From: Clostridium bovifaecis
GTDB taxonomy: Bacteria > Bacillota > Clostridia > Clostridiales > Clostridiaceae
Assembly: GCA_009738435.1 (NCBI GenBank)
Contig: CP046522.1
Location: 651,249 to 715,248 of the forward strand
Length of the DNA stretch: 64,000 bases
Reading direction: 5' to 3'
The position numbers were made by a program, and so were the translations under genes. This document shows, piece after piece, positions 27,132 to 36,720 of the stretch (the stretch's first letter is position 1; the number at the start of each line of letters is the position of its first letter). The notes below the pieces were generated by a model. That model worked only from the letters and a program-made list of their open reading frames with translations, was not told the DNA's origin and made no database searches.

Positions 27132-28373
27132 ATGATTCTAAGTAAAGAGGATTTAAGAAAGGTACTATATAGGGAAATAGAAAATGTAAGAGCTATAGAT
27201 TTGCATACACATCTATATTCTAGAGATTTTGATGACTTAGTTTTATGGGGCATTGACGAGCTCTTAACTAATCATTATATTGTAGAAGAATATTTTAGAT
27301 ATTCAACCTTAAGTTATAATGAATTCTTTACTCTTTCAAAACAAGAACAAGCAGACCTAGTATGGAAAACGCTGTTTATAGAACATTCTCCAGTAAGTGA
27401 AGCTCAAAAAGAGATACTTGCTATATTAAACAAACTTAATATAGATATTTCTACAAAAGCTTTAGAGCCAATAAGAACAGTTTTTAGTAATTTTAAGTTA
27501 GAAGAACACATTGACAATATTTTTAAAGTATGCAAATTAAAAGAAGTAGTAATGACAAATGACCCTTTTAAAGAAAAGGATAGAAGGGTATGGGAAAAAG
27601 GTGGGAATAGTGATAGTAGATTTAAGTCGGCTTTACGATTAGATATTCTTTTAAATAATTATAAAGAAAGTTATAAAAGATTAAAGACTCTAGGTTATGA
27701 GGTGAATAGCAGACTAGATGAAAAGTCGCTAAAAGAAGTAAGAAGATTTTTAAGAGAATGGATAGATAAGGTAAATGCTCTGTATGTAGTATCATCTATG
27801 CCGCCAGAATTTTTTCTTCCTGATTCTTATCAAAGAGAAAAGCTGATAAAAGATTGCGTAATGCCTATCTGTAGAGAATATAAAATCCCTTTTGCGATGA
27901 CAATTGGAATTAGAAGAGGAGTTAATGAGGAATTAAAGGAAGGAGGATACTCTATAGGAAGGGCTAGAATAGAAGCAGTAGAATATATGTGTAAATCATA
28001 TCCTAACAATAAGTTTATGATAACTATGCTATCAAGAGAAAATCAGCATGAACTTGCTGTTGCTTCAAAAAAATTTAGAAATCTATTTATATTTGGATGT
28101 TGGAACTTTTTAAGTAATTCAAGTCTTATAGAGGAAATCACAAGAACAAGAATGGAAACTGTAGGATTATCTTTCGTGCCTCAATATTCAAATGCAGAGA
28201 TACTAGAGCAGTTAATATATAAGTGGGATTATTTAAGAAAAATTATATCAGAGGTATTACTTGAGAGGTATGAAGATATTTTTGATTTAGGATGGAAAAT
28301 AAGCGAAGAAGAAATAAGGCGAGATATAGAGGATTTATTTGTAAATAACTTTACTAACTTTTTAAAGATTTAA
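27132..28373 (+). CDS. Glucuronate isomerase (UxaC)-like metal-dependent protein
   Basis: 413 residues, ATG at 27132 with GGGGGGAG upstream. It has the amidohydrolase-type metal motif DLHTH (His25, His27) and UxaC-like context (SRDFDDLVLWGIDELLTNHY; a D-P-F segment after VVMTND; AMTIGIRRGVN; FIFGCWNF; MLSRENQHELAVA). UxaC converts D-glucuronate to D-fructuronate. However, it is shorter than typical UxaC (about 470) and has no hexuronate genes nearby, so it may act on another substrate. It stands alone and ends in a strong terminator. Confidence 0.72.
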   Translation: MILSKEDLRKVLYREIENVRAIDLHTHLYSRDFDDLVLWGIDELLTNHYIVEEYFRYSTLSYNEFFTLSKQEQADLVWKTLFIEHSPVSEAQKEILAILNKLNIDISTKALEPIRTVFSNFKLEEHIDNIFKVCKLKEVVMTNDPFKEKDRRVWEKGGNSDSRFKSALRLDILLNNYKESYKRLKTLGYEVNSRLDEKSLKEVRRFLREWIDKVNALYVVSSMPPEFFLPDSYQREKLIKDCVMPICREYKIPFAMTIGIRRGVNEELKEGGYSIGRARIEAVEYMCKSYPNNKFMITMLSRENQHELAVASKKFRNLFIFGCWNFLSNSSLIEEITRTRMETVGLSFVPQYSNAEILEQLIYKWDYLRKIISEVLLERYEDIFDLGWKISEEEIRRDIEDLFVNNFTNFLKI

Positions 28374-28399
28374 AACATGACTTTAGTCATATATATAAT

Positions 28400-28437
28400 G
28401 TGACCTTTTCTAGTAAAAAGAAAGGTCGCTTTTTTAT
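28400..28437 (+). terminator. Terminator after UxaC-like gene
   Basis: GTGACCTTTTC TAGTAAAAA GAAAGGTCGC (one mismatch) followed by TTTTTTAT. Confidence 0.8.
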
Positions 28438-28473
28438 ATAATAAAACTATAAGATAAAGGGCATAAGGTAAAA

Positions 28474-28793
28474 AGTGGAAGTGATCAAAATTGAAGATTT
28501 AGTTAAAAGATTTGGAGATTTAGTTGCTGTTGATAATATAAGTTTAGGAATAGAATAAGGAGAAATTTATGGACTTTTAGGGCCAAATAGAGCTGGAAAG
28601 AGTACAACTATAAAAGATATCGAATTTTATTCCTCAAAAATGGGTTGTATATGCTATATCAAAGCTTCAAGCTGGAATTGGCATAGAAAGTGCAAAATTA
28701 AATATATTAATATTAATAGGATTTTCACTAGTACTCTTTTCAGTGGCAGTTTTTAAAATAAAAAATACGGATAAGACAGGAAACTTTATATAA
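28474..28793 (+). pseudogene. Degenerate ABC transporter: ATPase start fused to permease end
   Basis: The left part reads as an ABC ATPase N-terminus (IKIEDLVKRFGDLVAVDNIS), an in-frame TAA where Glu is expected, then GEIYGLLGPNRAGKSTTIK, a Walker A with Gly changed to Arg. After about 28617 homology jumps to the last membrane segments of an ABC-2 permease (VVYAISKLQAGIGIES; ILIGFSLVLFSVAVFKIKN), which ends at TAA 28791-28793. A nonsense codon, a damaged Walker motif and an internal deletion spanning both genes show true decay, unlike the single-base breaks elsewhere in the window. Confidence 0.75.
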
Positions 28794-28947
28794 GTTAAAA
28801 ATAATAAGTTAGATAGTTACTCGGTTCCTAACATCTAACTGTCTAACTAGTGAAGTAGCTAACTTTTAAAGGTTGTTTACCATTGATGATTAAAGTATAA
28901 TATCAAGTAGAAATATATAAGAAGAACAAACTCTTGGGAGGAAGATT

Positions 28948-29592
28948 ATGAGACTAAGGAAAAAAAGATGGGCAAGACCAGAATTAGAAGCAAGCCCTTT
29001 GTTTAAGTCTTTTGAAGAAGCAAAAGACTTAAAAGGAAAATGGAAGGAAGAATTTAAGAATGATAATGATATATATCTAGAGTTAGGTTGCGGTAGAGGT
29101 GGATTTGCAAAACAGGTTGCTGAAAGGTATCCTAATAAGAATCTAATATCTGTAGATATTAAAGATGAGATTTTAGTTTTTGCTCTTAGAAATATAACAA
29201 ATGCAGAGCTTACAAATGTAAGAATTATAGCTATGCAAATAGCATTTATTGAGGAGATTTTCGAAGAAAATGAGATAAGCAGAATATATATAAATTTCTG
29301 TAATCCTTGGCCAAAAGAAAGACACAACAAAAGAAGACTTACACATACAAAGTTTTTAACAAAATATAAGACCTTTATAAAGCCAGGCACAGAAGTTCAC
29401 TTTAAGACGGATGACCTAGATTTATTTGAAGCTTCTCTTGGATATTTTGAAGAGAGTGGATTTGATATCACTTATAAGACTTATGATTTACACAATAGCG
29501 ATTATGCTGAAGAAAATATTATGACTGAATATGAAACTAAGTTTAAAGAACTAGGAATAAAAAGTAAATTTCTTATAGCAAAGTTCAGATAA
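28948..29592 (+). CDS. trmB: tRNA (guanine-N7-)-methyltransferase
   Basis: 214 residues, ATG at 28948 with GGGAGGAAG upstream. The SAM-binding motif [19 protein letters not shown] is followed by [16 protein letters not shown] (acidic loop) and the family motif [18 protein letters not shown]. TrmB methylates G46 in the variable loop of several tRNAs. It stands alone between a decayed ABC region and a chemoreceptor gene. Length and all motifs are normal. Confidence 0.96.
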   Translation: MRLRKKRWARPELEASPLFKSFEEAKDLKGKWKEEFKNDNDIYLELGCGRGGFAKQVAERYPNKNLISVDIKDEILVFALRNITNAELTNVRIIAMQIAFIEEIFEENEISRIYINFCNPWPKERHNKRRLTHTKFLTKYKTFIKPGTEVHFKTDDLDLFEASLGYFEESGFDITYKTYDLHNSDYAEENIMTEYETKFKELGIKSKFLIAKFR

Positions 29593-29950
29593 GGCGAGTT
29601 AGAAAAAGAAGATTAGCAAGTTAAATAATTAGATAGAGCGTATTAAAGGATTAAATAAAATAAGTTATAATTCTAGATAATTAGCTTAAAGCAAAATTAA
29701 AAAAAGGCGGATTAAAAACATAGTATAGAAATATAAATCTATACTATGTTTTTTATTTTAACGCTAATATTATAGTATTTGGATATAATGGGTTAATATA
29801 AAAACTTTCTGAATTAGATCAAACATTTTTGATAAAATCAGGTTAACTTTGGTTAATATTGATTAACAAACCTATATTTTACATAGGTGGATGCTAAAAT
29901 GAATTTAGACCGAATGGTTTAAACTTTTATTTGAATGAGAGGGATAAAAA
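29593..29950. other. AT-rich intergenic region with one terminator
   Basis: No gene seen. 29593-29700 is low-complexity (GTTAGA, ATTAGC words) and may be a decayed repeat. A hairpin with T tail lies at 29717-29758 and the chemoreceptor promoter probably lies in 29760-29940. Confidence 0.45.
29717..29760 (+). terminator. Terminator upstream of chemoreceptor gene
   Basis: AACATAGTATAG (29717-29728) pairs exactly with CTATACTATGTT (29739-29750), followed by TTTTATTTTA. Confidence 0.85.
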
Positions 29951-32094
29951 ATGAGAAAATTTATAGTAGAGTTAACCAAGAAAAAAAGACTCCAGCTTAA
30001 TAAATTTATAGAAATAATAAAAGAAAGGTTTAATAAAAAACAAGATAGAAATAAAAAAATAAATAATAGAGCAATATTTAAACATATAAAAGTTAAAGTT
30101 ACTGTACAAGTTACTACGTTAGTAGTGATAATATGTTCAGTATTAGGAATCATATCTTATTATAGTGCTTCTAAAGCGTTAAAACATAATATTGGTGAAA
30201 CTCTTCAGTATAGGACAGAGGACGGAGGAAAAGTAATCAAATCTATGATAGAAGCTGAAGTGAAGTCTTTAAGTATACTGGCTACTAGACCAGAGATGCA
30301 ATCTATGGATTTTAACCTTCAACAATCAGTCTTAACAAATGAAGCTGAAAGGATGGGTTATAGAAGGCTAAGCATAGTAGATGGAGAAGGAAATATGCGC
30401 TTTACTAATGGAAAGGTAATAAAAATAGATTTATCTTCAGAAAATGAAGAGCTCCAGTATCTAAAAAATAGCATGGTAGGTAAGTCAAGTGTTTCAGATC
30501 CTACTAAGACAACTGATGGAGAAATGGTACTTTCAATAGCAGCTCCAATTAAAAATAATGGAGGAGATATTCTAGGAGTAATAGTTGGTGAACTTGGAAT
30601 ATCTAAATTAAATGTACTAGTTCAGCAAACTAAGGTAGGAAATGAAGGTTATGCTTTTGTTATAGATAATAAAGGCAGAAAGATTGCGCATAAGGATATG
30701 AAGCTTGTATTACAAGGAGATAATGATATTGAAAAAGCTAAGAAGGACAAAAACTTAAAGAACTTATCTGAGATAGAGAAGAAGATGATAAGTAAAGAGT
30801 ATGGACATAGCATATATTCTATAGGTAAAAAAGATATGATTATAGCCTATGCACCAATTCCAAATACAGAATGGGCGTTAGCATTAACATTACCTAAAGA
30901 GGAAGTTTTTAAAGAAGTAGAGCAATTAAGAAGAGATACAATATTAATAACATTAGGTTTTATTGTTTTAGGTATTGTAGTTAGTATAGCTTTTGCAGAT
31001 GATATAAAGAGACCTCTTATCAAAATAGAACAATATGCTAGGCAATTATCAGAACGTGATTTATCTTACAGAATAAATATAATGAGAAAGGATGAATTTG
31101 CAAAAACTGCAATAGCTTTGAATATAGCTGTAGACAGGTTACAAAAGGTTATTGAGATAGTTAAAAGTGAGAGTAATAAATCTTCACAATCTGCGAAAAG
31201 GACACATGAAATGATAAATAAGGTAAACTCATTCCTTCAACAAGCACAGGCTGCATCGCAGGAAATAGCAAGCAGTATGGAGACTTCAAGTGAAGCTATA
31301 AACGTAGTATCAAACAATACACAAAATGTAAAAGAGGAAGTTAATAATGCTCTTTTAAATATAAAAAATGGACTTGAAGCATCGAAAAAAATTAAAATTA
31401 AAGCAAATGATATTAAGGATCAAACATATGAATCTAAAAATAGAATTGTAAGCATATATAAAAATTCTAAAGAAGAACTCCAAAGGTCAATAAAAGATGC
31501 AAAGGTAGTCAATGAAGTTTCTAAGATGGCAGAAGACATCTTGACTATTGCAAAACAAACCAACCTTTTAGCTCTAAATGCTGCAATTGAAGCTGCCAGA
31601 GCAGGCGAAGCAGGAAAAGGTTTTGCTGTAGTTGCTGAAGAAATAAGAAAACTTGCAGAAGAATCCTCGATAACCGTTGTTAACATACAGGACTTGGTAG
31701 GACGTGTTTTACAAGCTGTAGACGAATTGGCAGAGTCTTCTGAGAATATGGTTAGTACCGTTGAAGAAGAAATTATTAAAGATTATAATAAATTTATATG
31801 CATAGGAGAAGAATATAATAAGGATGGAGAAATTATAAAAATATAATAGAAAATTTCACATATTCAACTGATAATATTTCTTTAGCTATTGATGATATAG
31901 CAGAGAATATGCAAGAAATAAGAGTATGGGTAAAGGATGCTGTAGGTGCGTCCTTGAAGATTGGATATGGCATAGGAGAAATTAAGGATAAAAATGAGCT
32001 TATAACAATACAATCACAGCAAAACTTTCAGAGTGCATATAAATTATTAGAATATGTAAAAAAGTTCAAGACACAAGAAGAATCAATCCGATAA
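29951..32094 (+). pseudogene. Methyl-accepting chemotaxis protein, one-base frameshift near the end
   Basis: ATG at 29951. A basic cytoplasmic start ([17 protein letters not shown]) precedes helix 1 (about 48-70), a Cache-type sensor domain (about 75-325; [18 protein letters not shown]), helix 2 (about 330-350), HAMP and an MCP signalling domain with the hairpin tip [20 protein letters not shown]. The frame stops at 31846; the tail FTYSTDNISLAIDDIAENM onward is in the -1 frame to 32094. Adding one A in the five-A run 31837-31841 gives one protein of about 714 residues. It binds CheW/CheA and signals to the flagella; the ligand is unknown. The break looks like a base-calling error. Confidence 0.85.
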
Positions 32095-32108
32095 ATTTAT
32101 GTTTAAAG

Positions 32109-32147
32109 GGAATTAGTACAAAGTTAAAACAGGCTAATTCCTTTATT
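32109..32147 (+). terminator. Terminator after chemoreceptor gene
   Basis: GGAATTAG and CTAATTCC separated by a 17-base loop, then TTTATTT. Confidence 0.65.
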
Positions 32148-32311
32148 TACTGTAATATATAAATTTCAAAAAGCAAATAATATTTCTATGGAAGTGTATT
32201 TTATAAAAATAATGAAAGTTTTAAATGACAAGATTCATTTAAAACATAGCTGGAAATAAGTATTAAATCTAGTAATACATTTATGAAAAGTGATTATAGG
32301 AGGTGTAAATT

Positions 32312-32563
32312 GTGTATATAGATTTTACCTTTGCTCATGTGATAACAGATTTAGTAAAAGGCCCTGGAAATGATATTGTAGGATATAGATTAGAAAATGG
32401 TGACGTAATATCAAGGGGAGAAGCTGTGGATCTTTCGAAACAAACCGCTATTAAAGGAATAAGTGAGGGAGTTTATAAACAGAAAGATGAGTTTTTGAAG
32501 AGTATACCTCATGAAGAACTTAGCAACTTACTTGAATTGCCAGTTATTCAGGACTACGACTAA
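32312..32563 (+). CDS. DUF3892-like small protein
   Basis: 83 residues from a GTG at 32312 with AGGAGGTG upstream. The segments IVGYRLENGDVISRGEAVDL and IKGISEGVYKQKDEFLKSIP match the layout of DUF3892 proteins (a strand pair presenting a xLxNG motif, then EAVxLA, then a final LxNLxxLPVI-like end, here NLLELPVIQDYD). The family has no established function. It is monocistronic, bounded by hairpins on both sides. Confidence 0.65.
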   Translation: MYIDFTFAHVITDLVKGPGNDIVGYRLENGDVISRGEAVDLSKQTAIKGISEGVYKQKDEFLKSIPHEELSNLLELPVIQDYD

Positions 32564-32614
32564 TAAATTAGAAATATTTTGTAATTTAAAATATTTCTAA
32601 GTAGAAAGTTTAAG

Positions 32615-32656
32615 CAAGAGAAGGAATAGAAAAGTAATTCCTTCTCTTTTTAATTT
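32615..32656 (+). terminator. Terminator after DUF3892-like gene
   Basis: AGAGAAGGAAT pairs with ATTCCTTCTCT, followed by TTTTAATTT. Confidence 0.8.
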
Positions 32657-32751
32657 GTGGAATTTGTAGTAATTTGCGTATAACTTTTTACAGAAAAAAA
32701 ACGTATAATTATATGGTAATATTTTACACAAAATGAATAGGGGGATTATAA

Positions 32752-35061
32752 GTGAAAAGTAAAAAAGTTATGTCACTGATGATTACTGCGGCACTTCTAG
32801 CTAGTTATGCGCCATATGCTTTTGCAAAATCAGCATCAGAAGTAAAGCAGGAAGTAAAATTAACTGAAAATGTAAAGGAGGAGAAAGCTGCAAAGATATC
32901 TAAAGAAAAGGCAAAAGAAATTGCTAAGAAGATGCTAAAGGATAACTTTAATATTCAAGTTGACGACAAGAAGTTTACTTATAATATAGAATTTAGAGGG
33001 GACTATATGTATCCAAGCTCTAAGTATGTTTGGGAAATAAGATGGAATTCAAATACTAATTTACAAAACATCAATGCTTGGGTATCAGTTGATGCTGATA
33101 AGGGGACTGTATTAAATGCAAATGTGAATAAATATGAGCAAGGTAAACAGCAAAGCATAGCTAGTATAACCCCAAAAGAAGCTGCAAAGCTTGCTATAGA
33201 CTTTATAAAGAAGGTAGCACCAAGAGAATATAAGGAATTAGAAACTACAAGCTATTCTCCTGTACAATATAGATATGATCTTGTAAACTATAATTTTGTT
33301 TATAGAAGAAAATTGAATGGAATTCCTTTTGAAGGTAATTCAATAAGAATTCAAGTGAATGGAGCTACAGGGGATATAGTAGGATATAGTTATACTTGGG
33401 ATGATAATGTACAAGAACTTGCGAAAGATGAAATAGTAGATTTAAAGAAAGCTAAAGAAGTTTTAGAGAATAATAATACAATGGATTTGTCTTATAGACT
33501 ATATAGGGAAAAATATGATTACTATTCTAATGGTGCTAGTGTAAAACTTATGTATTCTCCAAATTTTAAAAATGGAGATATGGTAGATGCAAAGACAGGA
33601 AAGATAACTTCTTATAATCCATTAAATAATGAGAAACCATTAGTAAAGGATTTAAATGATAAAGAGAAGGAAGAGTTTTATAAAAAAGCAGTACCTTTCA
33701 AAAATTTTGAAAAAGAGTTAGAGAAAGAAGAAGCGGAAGTGTTACTAAGGGATAAAGTAAAAGAATTTTTTGGAGAAAGCTATGAAATACAAAATATAAG
33801 TTATCGAGATTATTCTAATGAATATGATTACTATGCAGGTACAGGAAAGGTATGGTCTGCGTACGTCACTAAAAAGGGGGAAAATGGATATAAAGGAGAA
33901 GGAGGAAATATAGAGATAAATGCCTTAAACGGTGCTATTATAAGTCTTTCTAGATACTATGATTATTTTCAGTCTATTAACGGTGATGTTAAGCTAACCC
34001 AAGAACAAGCGTATAATAAAGCGATAGAGATAATAGCCAAATATTATCCAGACAAAATAAAGGATATTAGAACAGAACAAACTCTATATGAAACTAAAGA
34101 AATAGTAAATGGGAAAGAAATTCCAGGAAGAAACTACTATTTTAATTTTCCAAGAGTAGCTAATGGTATAGTATTTATGGATAATAATATATCTATAAAT
34201 ATTAACGCAGTAACTGGAGAAATTTTAGAAATGCACAGTATGTGGAATGAAAATGCTCAATTCCCAAAGGTGAATGGAATTATATCTGAAAAAGAAGCAA
34301 AAGAGTTATATTTCAACAAATTTACTCCAGAGTTAGTATACACAAATATAAATGCAAATAAGGATCCAAATGAGACAAAACCTGAAGTTAAGCTTGTCTA
34401 TAAGTTGAGAGCAGTAGATGATTATGGGGAATTTGCAAATATAGATGCCTTTACTGGAAGATATTTAGATTATGAAGGAGCAGAAATAAATGATAATCTA
34501 GAAATTTTTAATGGAAAAATAAAAGGAAATAAATATGAAAAAGAATTATCTATACTGGCTAGGAATGGAATACTAGATACTAAGGATTTCGAGATTAATA
34601 AAGAAGTTACAAAGATGGATATCATTAAGATGCTAGTTAATGCTAAAGGATATAGACCGTATATGCTAGGAGAAGCAGCTGAACTTAAATTTAAATCTTC
34701 AGCTCAGGTAGGAGATGCAAATTATAAGTACTTACAGATGGCAGTATTGTATGGGATAATAGACAATACAGAAGGCGAAATTAATTTAGATGAGAAGATA
34801 ACCAGAGAAAAGTTAGCAGAGATTTTAGTAAAAGCTCTTGGATATGAAAAATTAGCGAAGGCAGAATCCATATTTGCACTTCCAAACAAAGATGCTAAGG
34901 AAGTAAGTGCTAATATGAAGGGATATGTAGCAATAGCTCAAGGACTTAATATTATGGATCTTAAAGATAATAATTTTAGACCGAAGAATAATACTACTAT
35001 AGTAGAAGCAGCACTTGCTGTATATAATTCTCTAGATAATTTACAAAGAATACTTTATTGA
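32752..35061 (+). CDS. Secreted YcdB/PepSY-type repeat protein with C-terminal SLH domains
   Basis: 769 residues from a GTG at 32752 (GGGGGAT upstream). A signal peptide (about 1-25, AYAPYAFA-type end) precedes three or four repeats of the YcdB/PepSY kind: SKEKAKEIAKKMLK with a strand pair and VDADKGTVLN; TPKEAAKLAIDFIKK with VNGATGDIVGYSY; LTQEQAYNKAIEIIAKYYPD with INAVTGEILEMHS. The last 190 residues hold S-layer homology-like units (ELSILARNGILDTKD, KMDIIKMLVNAKGYRP, ITREKLAEILVKALGYEKLA) that should bind secondary cell-wall polymers. PepSY-like domains are thought to restrain secreted proteases. The protein is probably displayed on the wall. Confidence 0.82.
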   Translation: MKSKKVMSLMITAALLASYAPYAFAKSASEVKQEVKLTENVKEEKAAKISKEKAKEIAKKMLKDNFNIQVDDKKFTYNIEFRGDYMYPSSKYVWEIRWNSNTNLQNINAWVSVDADKGTVLNANVNKYEQGKQQSIASITPKEAAKLAIDFIKKVAPREYKELETTSYSPVQYRYDLVNYNFVYRRKLNGIPFEGNSIRIQVNGATGDIVGYSYTWDDNVQELAKDEIVDLKKAKEVLENNNTMDLSYRLYREKYDYYSNGASVKLMYSPNFKNGDMVDAKTGKITSYNPLNNEKPLVKDLNDKEKEEFYKKAVPFKNFEKELEKEEAEVLLRDKVKEFFGESYEIQNISYRDYSNEYDYYAGTGKVWSAYVTKKGENGYKGEGGNIEINALNGAIISLSRYYDYFQSINGDVKLTQEQAYNKAIEIIAKYYPDKIKDIRTEQTLYETKEIVNGKEIPGRNYYFNFPRVANGIVFMDNNISININAVTGEILEMHSMWNENAQFPKVNGIISEKEAKELYFNKFTPELVYTNINANKDPNETKPEVKLVYKLRAVDDYGEFANIDAFTGRYLDYEGAEINDNLEIFNGKIKGNKYEKELSILARNGILDTKDFEINKEVTKMDIIKMLVNAKGYRPYMLGEAAELKFKSSAQVGDANYKYLQMAVLYGIIDNTEGEINLDEKITREKLAEILVKALGYEKLAKAESIFALPNKDAKEVSANMKGYVAIAQGLNIMDLKDNNFRPKNNTTIVEAALAVYNSLDNLQRILY

Positions 35062-35071
35062 TGCTATAAAT

Positions 35072-35108
35072 AAAAAGCAATGGATTATTGATAATTCATT
35101 GCTTTTTA
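35072..35108 (+). terminator. Terminator after SLH protein gene
   Basis: AAAAAGCAATG pairs with CATTGCTTTTT around a loop of 14 bases. Confidence 0.8.
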
Positions 35109-35197
35109 TCATGCTCAATTCACTACATAATCCATACAATATATTACACATAATAAAAATATATAAAAACTTCAAATAATTTTATAGGAGATATTTT

Positions 35198-35815
35198 ATG
35201 TGTAAAGAATTGGTGAAAGATTTTATTAGTAGCATAGATAAGTTTGATGATAAAACCTATATTTTATCAATAATAATATATAATGCGGCGCCTGCAATAG
35301 CTGGATATAAACCTTCCTATCTTATAATATTTCATGATAAAGGTAAAAGAAATCTCTATCAAGCGTGGGAGGATTACAAAAATTTTATAAAGAAAGAATT
35401 AAGAATAGAATTCTATGAATTAAAGAAAGCAAACAATAGTACAGCAGTACTTTTTTATAATAAAGATCAACTAAGTGAAGTGCTAAATCAAGATAAACAC
35501 AGTGAGTTTTTGAAAGCATATGGTTATATAAAAGGTATGTCTTTACAGCAGAGTTTAAGGACATTAAAGGATAGGTATAAGAAAGTATGCCCTCACGAAA
35601 TTGGAATTTTTTTAGGGTATCCAATAGATGATGTGATTGAATTTATAGAGTTTCCAGAGAAAAAGGCATTAACCTTTGGATACTGGAAGGTTTATCATAA
35701 TGTGTTAGATGCTGTGAATACTTTTAAGAAATACGATGAAATAAAAGAAAAAGTTATGAAACTAATTATGCAAGGGGTTGAGCCATTGTATATTATGAAT
35801 AACATGTTAAATTAG
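35198..35815 (+). CDS. DUF3793 family protein
   Basis: 205 residues, ATG at 35198 with TAGGAGAT upstream. Family marks are seen at YNAAPAIAGYKPSYLIIF near the start, TAVLFYNKDQL in the middle, and CPHEIGIFLGYPIDDVIEFI near residue 130. The conserved Cys-Pro-His-Glu and Gly-Tyr-Pro motif suggests a metal or cofactor site, but the family is uncharacterised. It occurs widely in anaerobes, sometimes near iron-transport or flavodoxin genes; here it is beside a short-chain dehydrogenase, and no link is proven. Confidence 0.8.
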   Translation: MCKELVKDFISSIDKFDDKTYILSIIIYNAAPAIAGYKPSYLIIFHDKGKRNLYQAWEDYKNFIKKELRIEFYELKKANNSTAVLFYNKDQLSEVLNQDKHSEFLKAYGYIKGMSLQQSLRTLKDRYKKVCPHEIGIFLGYPIDDVIEFIEFPEKKALTFGYWKVYHNVLDAVNTFKKYDEIKEKVMKLIMQGVEPLYIMNNMLN

Positions 35816-35908
35816 CAAATATGAGCATAAATGAGGGAAAACTTTCTTGACAATAATAACCAAAGTGGTATATTTTCAATTATAGGTTATTTGAAGGTAG
35901 GTGAATGC

Positions 35909-36661
35909 ATGAACTTTAATGGAAAGGTAATTTTAATTACTGGGGGAAGTAGAGGAATAGGAAACAGTATAGCAAAGGAATTTGTAAAGTTAGGAGGCAC
36001 TGTGATAATAAACTATAGACATAATGATGCCGCAGCAAAGCAAACTTTAAAAGATATTGAGGATTTAGGAGGTTATGCTGTAAGTATTAAAGGAGATGTA
36101 AGCAGTTATAGTTTTACTAAGAGTATGATAAACGATATATTGAATAAGTTTGGCAAAATAGATGTACTTATAAACAATGCAGGAATATCTAAAATAGGCC
36201 TTTTCATAGATATGCATGAAGGAGATTTTGATAGCATTATTGGTACTAACCTAAAAGGAGTATTTAATACCTGCCATAGTGTAGCAAAACATATGATTGA
36301 TAGAAGGCAAGGAAGTATTATAAATATATCTTCCATATGGGGAGAGGTAGGAGCTTCTTGTGAAGTACTTTATTCTGCTTCAAAAGGAGGAATAAATTCT
36401 TTCACAAAAGCTTTAGGTAAAGAATTAGCACCATCAGGAATAAGGGTAAATGCTGTACAGCCAGGGATTATAAATACTGAAATGAACAAGTGGCTTACTA
36501 AAGAGGAAAAGGAAGAACTAGAAGGAGAAATACCTATGATGAGATTTGGAGAGGGAGAAGATATAGCTAAGCTTACTACCTTTTTAGCTAGTGAAGATTC
36601 AAAATATATAACCTCTCAGATTATTACTGTTGATGGAGGATATATAAAAGATAAAAATTAA
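35909..36661 (+). CDS. Short-chain dehydrogenase/reductase (3-oxoacyl-ACP reductase-like)
   Basis: 250 residues. The ATG at 35909 has AAGGTAGGTG upstream; the longer in-frame start at 35831 has none. The Rossmann motif TGGSRGIG (about 11-18), NNAG, catalytic Ser in INISSIWGE and the YSASKGG triad (Tyr-x3-Lys) are all present, and the end INTEMNKWLTKEE / SQIITVDGG is FabG-like. It reduces or oxidises a hydroxy/keto group with NAD(P)H. It is outside any fatty acid cluster, so a specific role in FAS II is unlikely to be the only possibility. Confidence 0.88.
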   Translation: MNFNGKVILITGGSRGIGNSIAKEFVKLGGTVIINYRHNDAAAKQTLKDIEDLGGYAVSIKGDVSSYSFTKSMINDILNKFGKIDVLINNAGISKIGLFIDMHEGDFDSIIGTNLKGVFNTCHSVAKHMIDRRQGSIINISSIWGEVGASCEVLYSASKGGINSFTKALGKELAPSGIRVNAVQPGIINTEMNKWLTKEEKEELEGEIPMMRFGEGEDIAKLTTFLASEDSKYITSQIITVDGGYIKDKN

Positions 36662-36720
36662 TAGCTAAGTATTAGAAGTTTATAGTATTAGAAGTTATAA
36701 AATAAGGGTAGGGGGATTTT

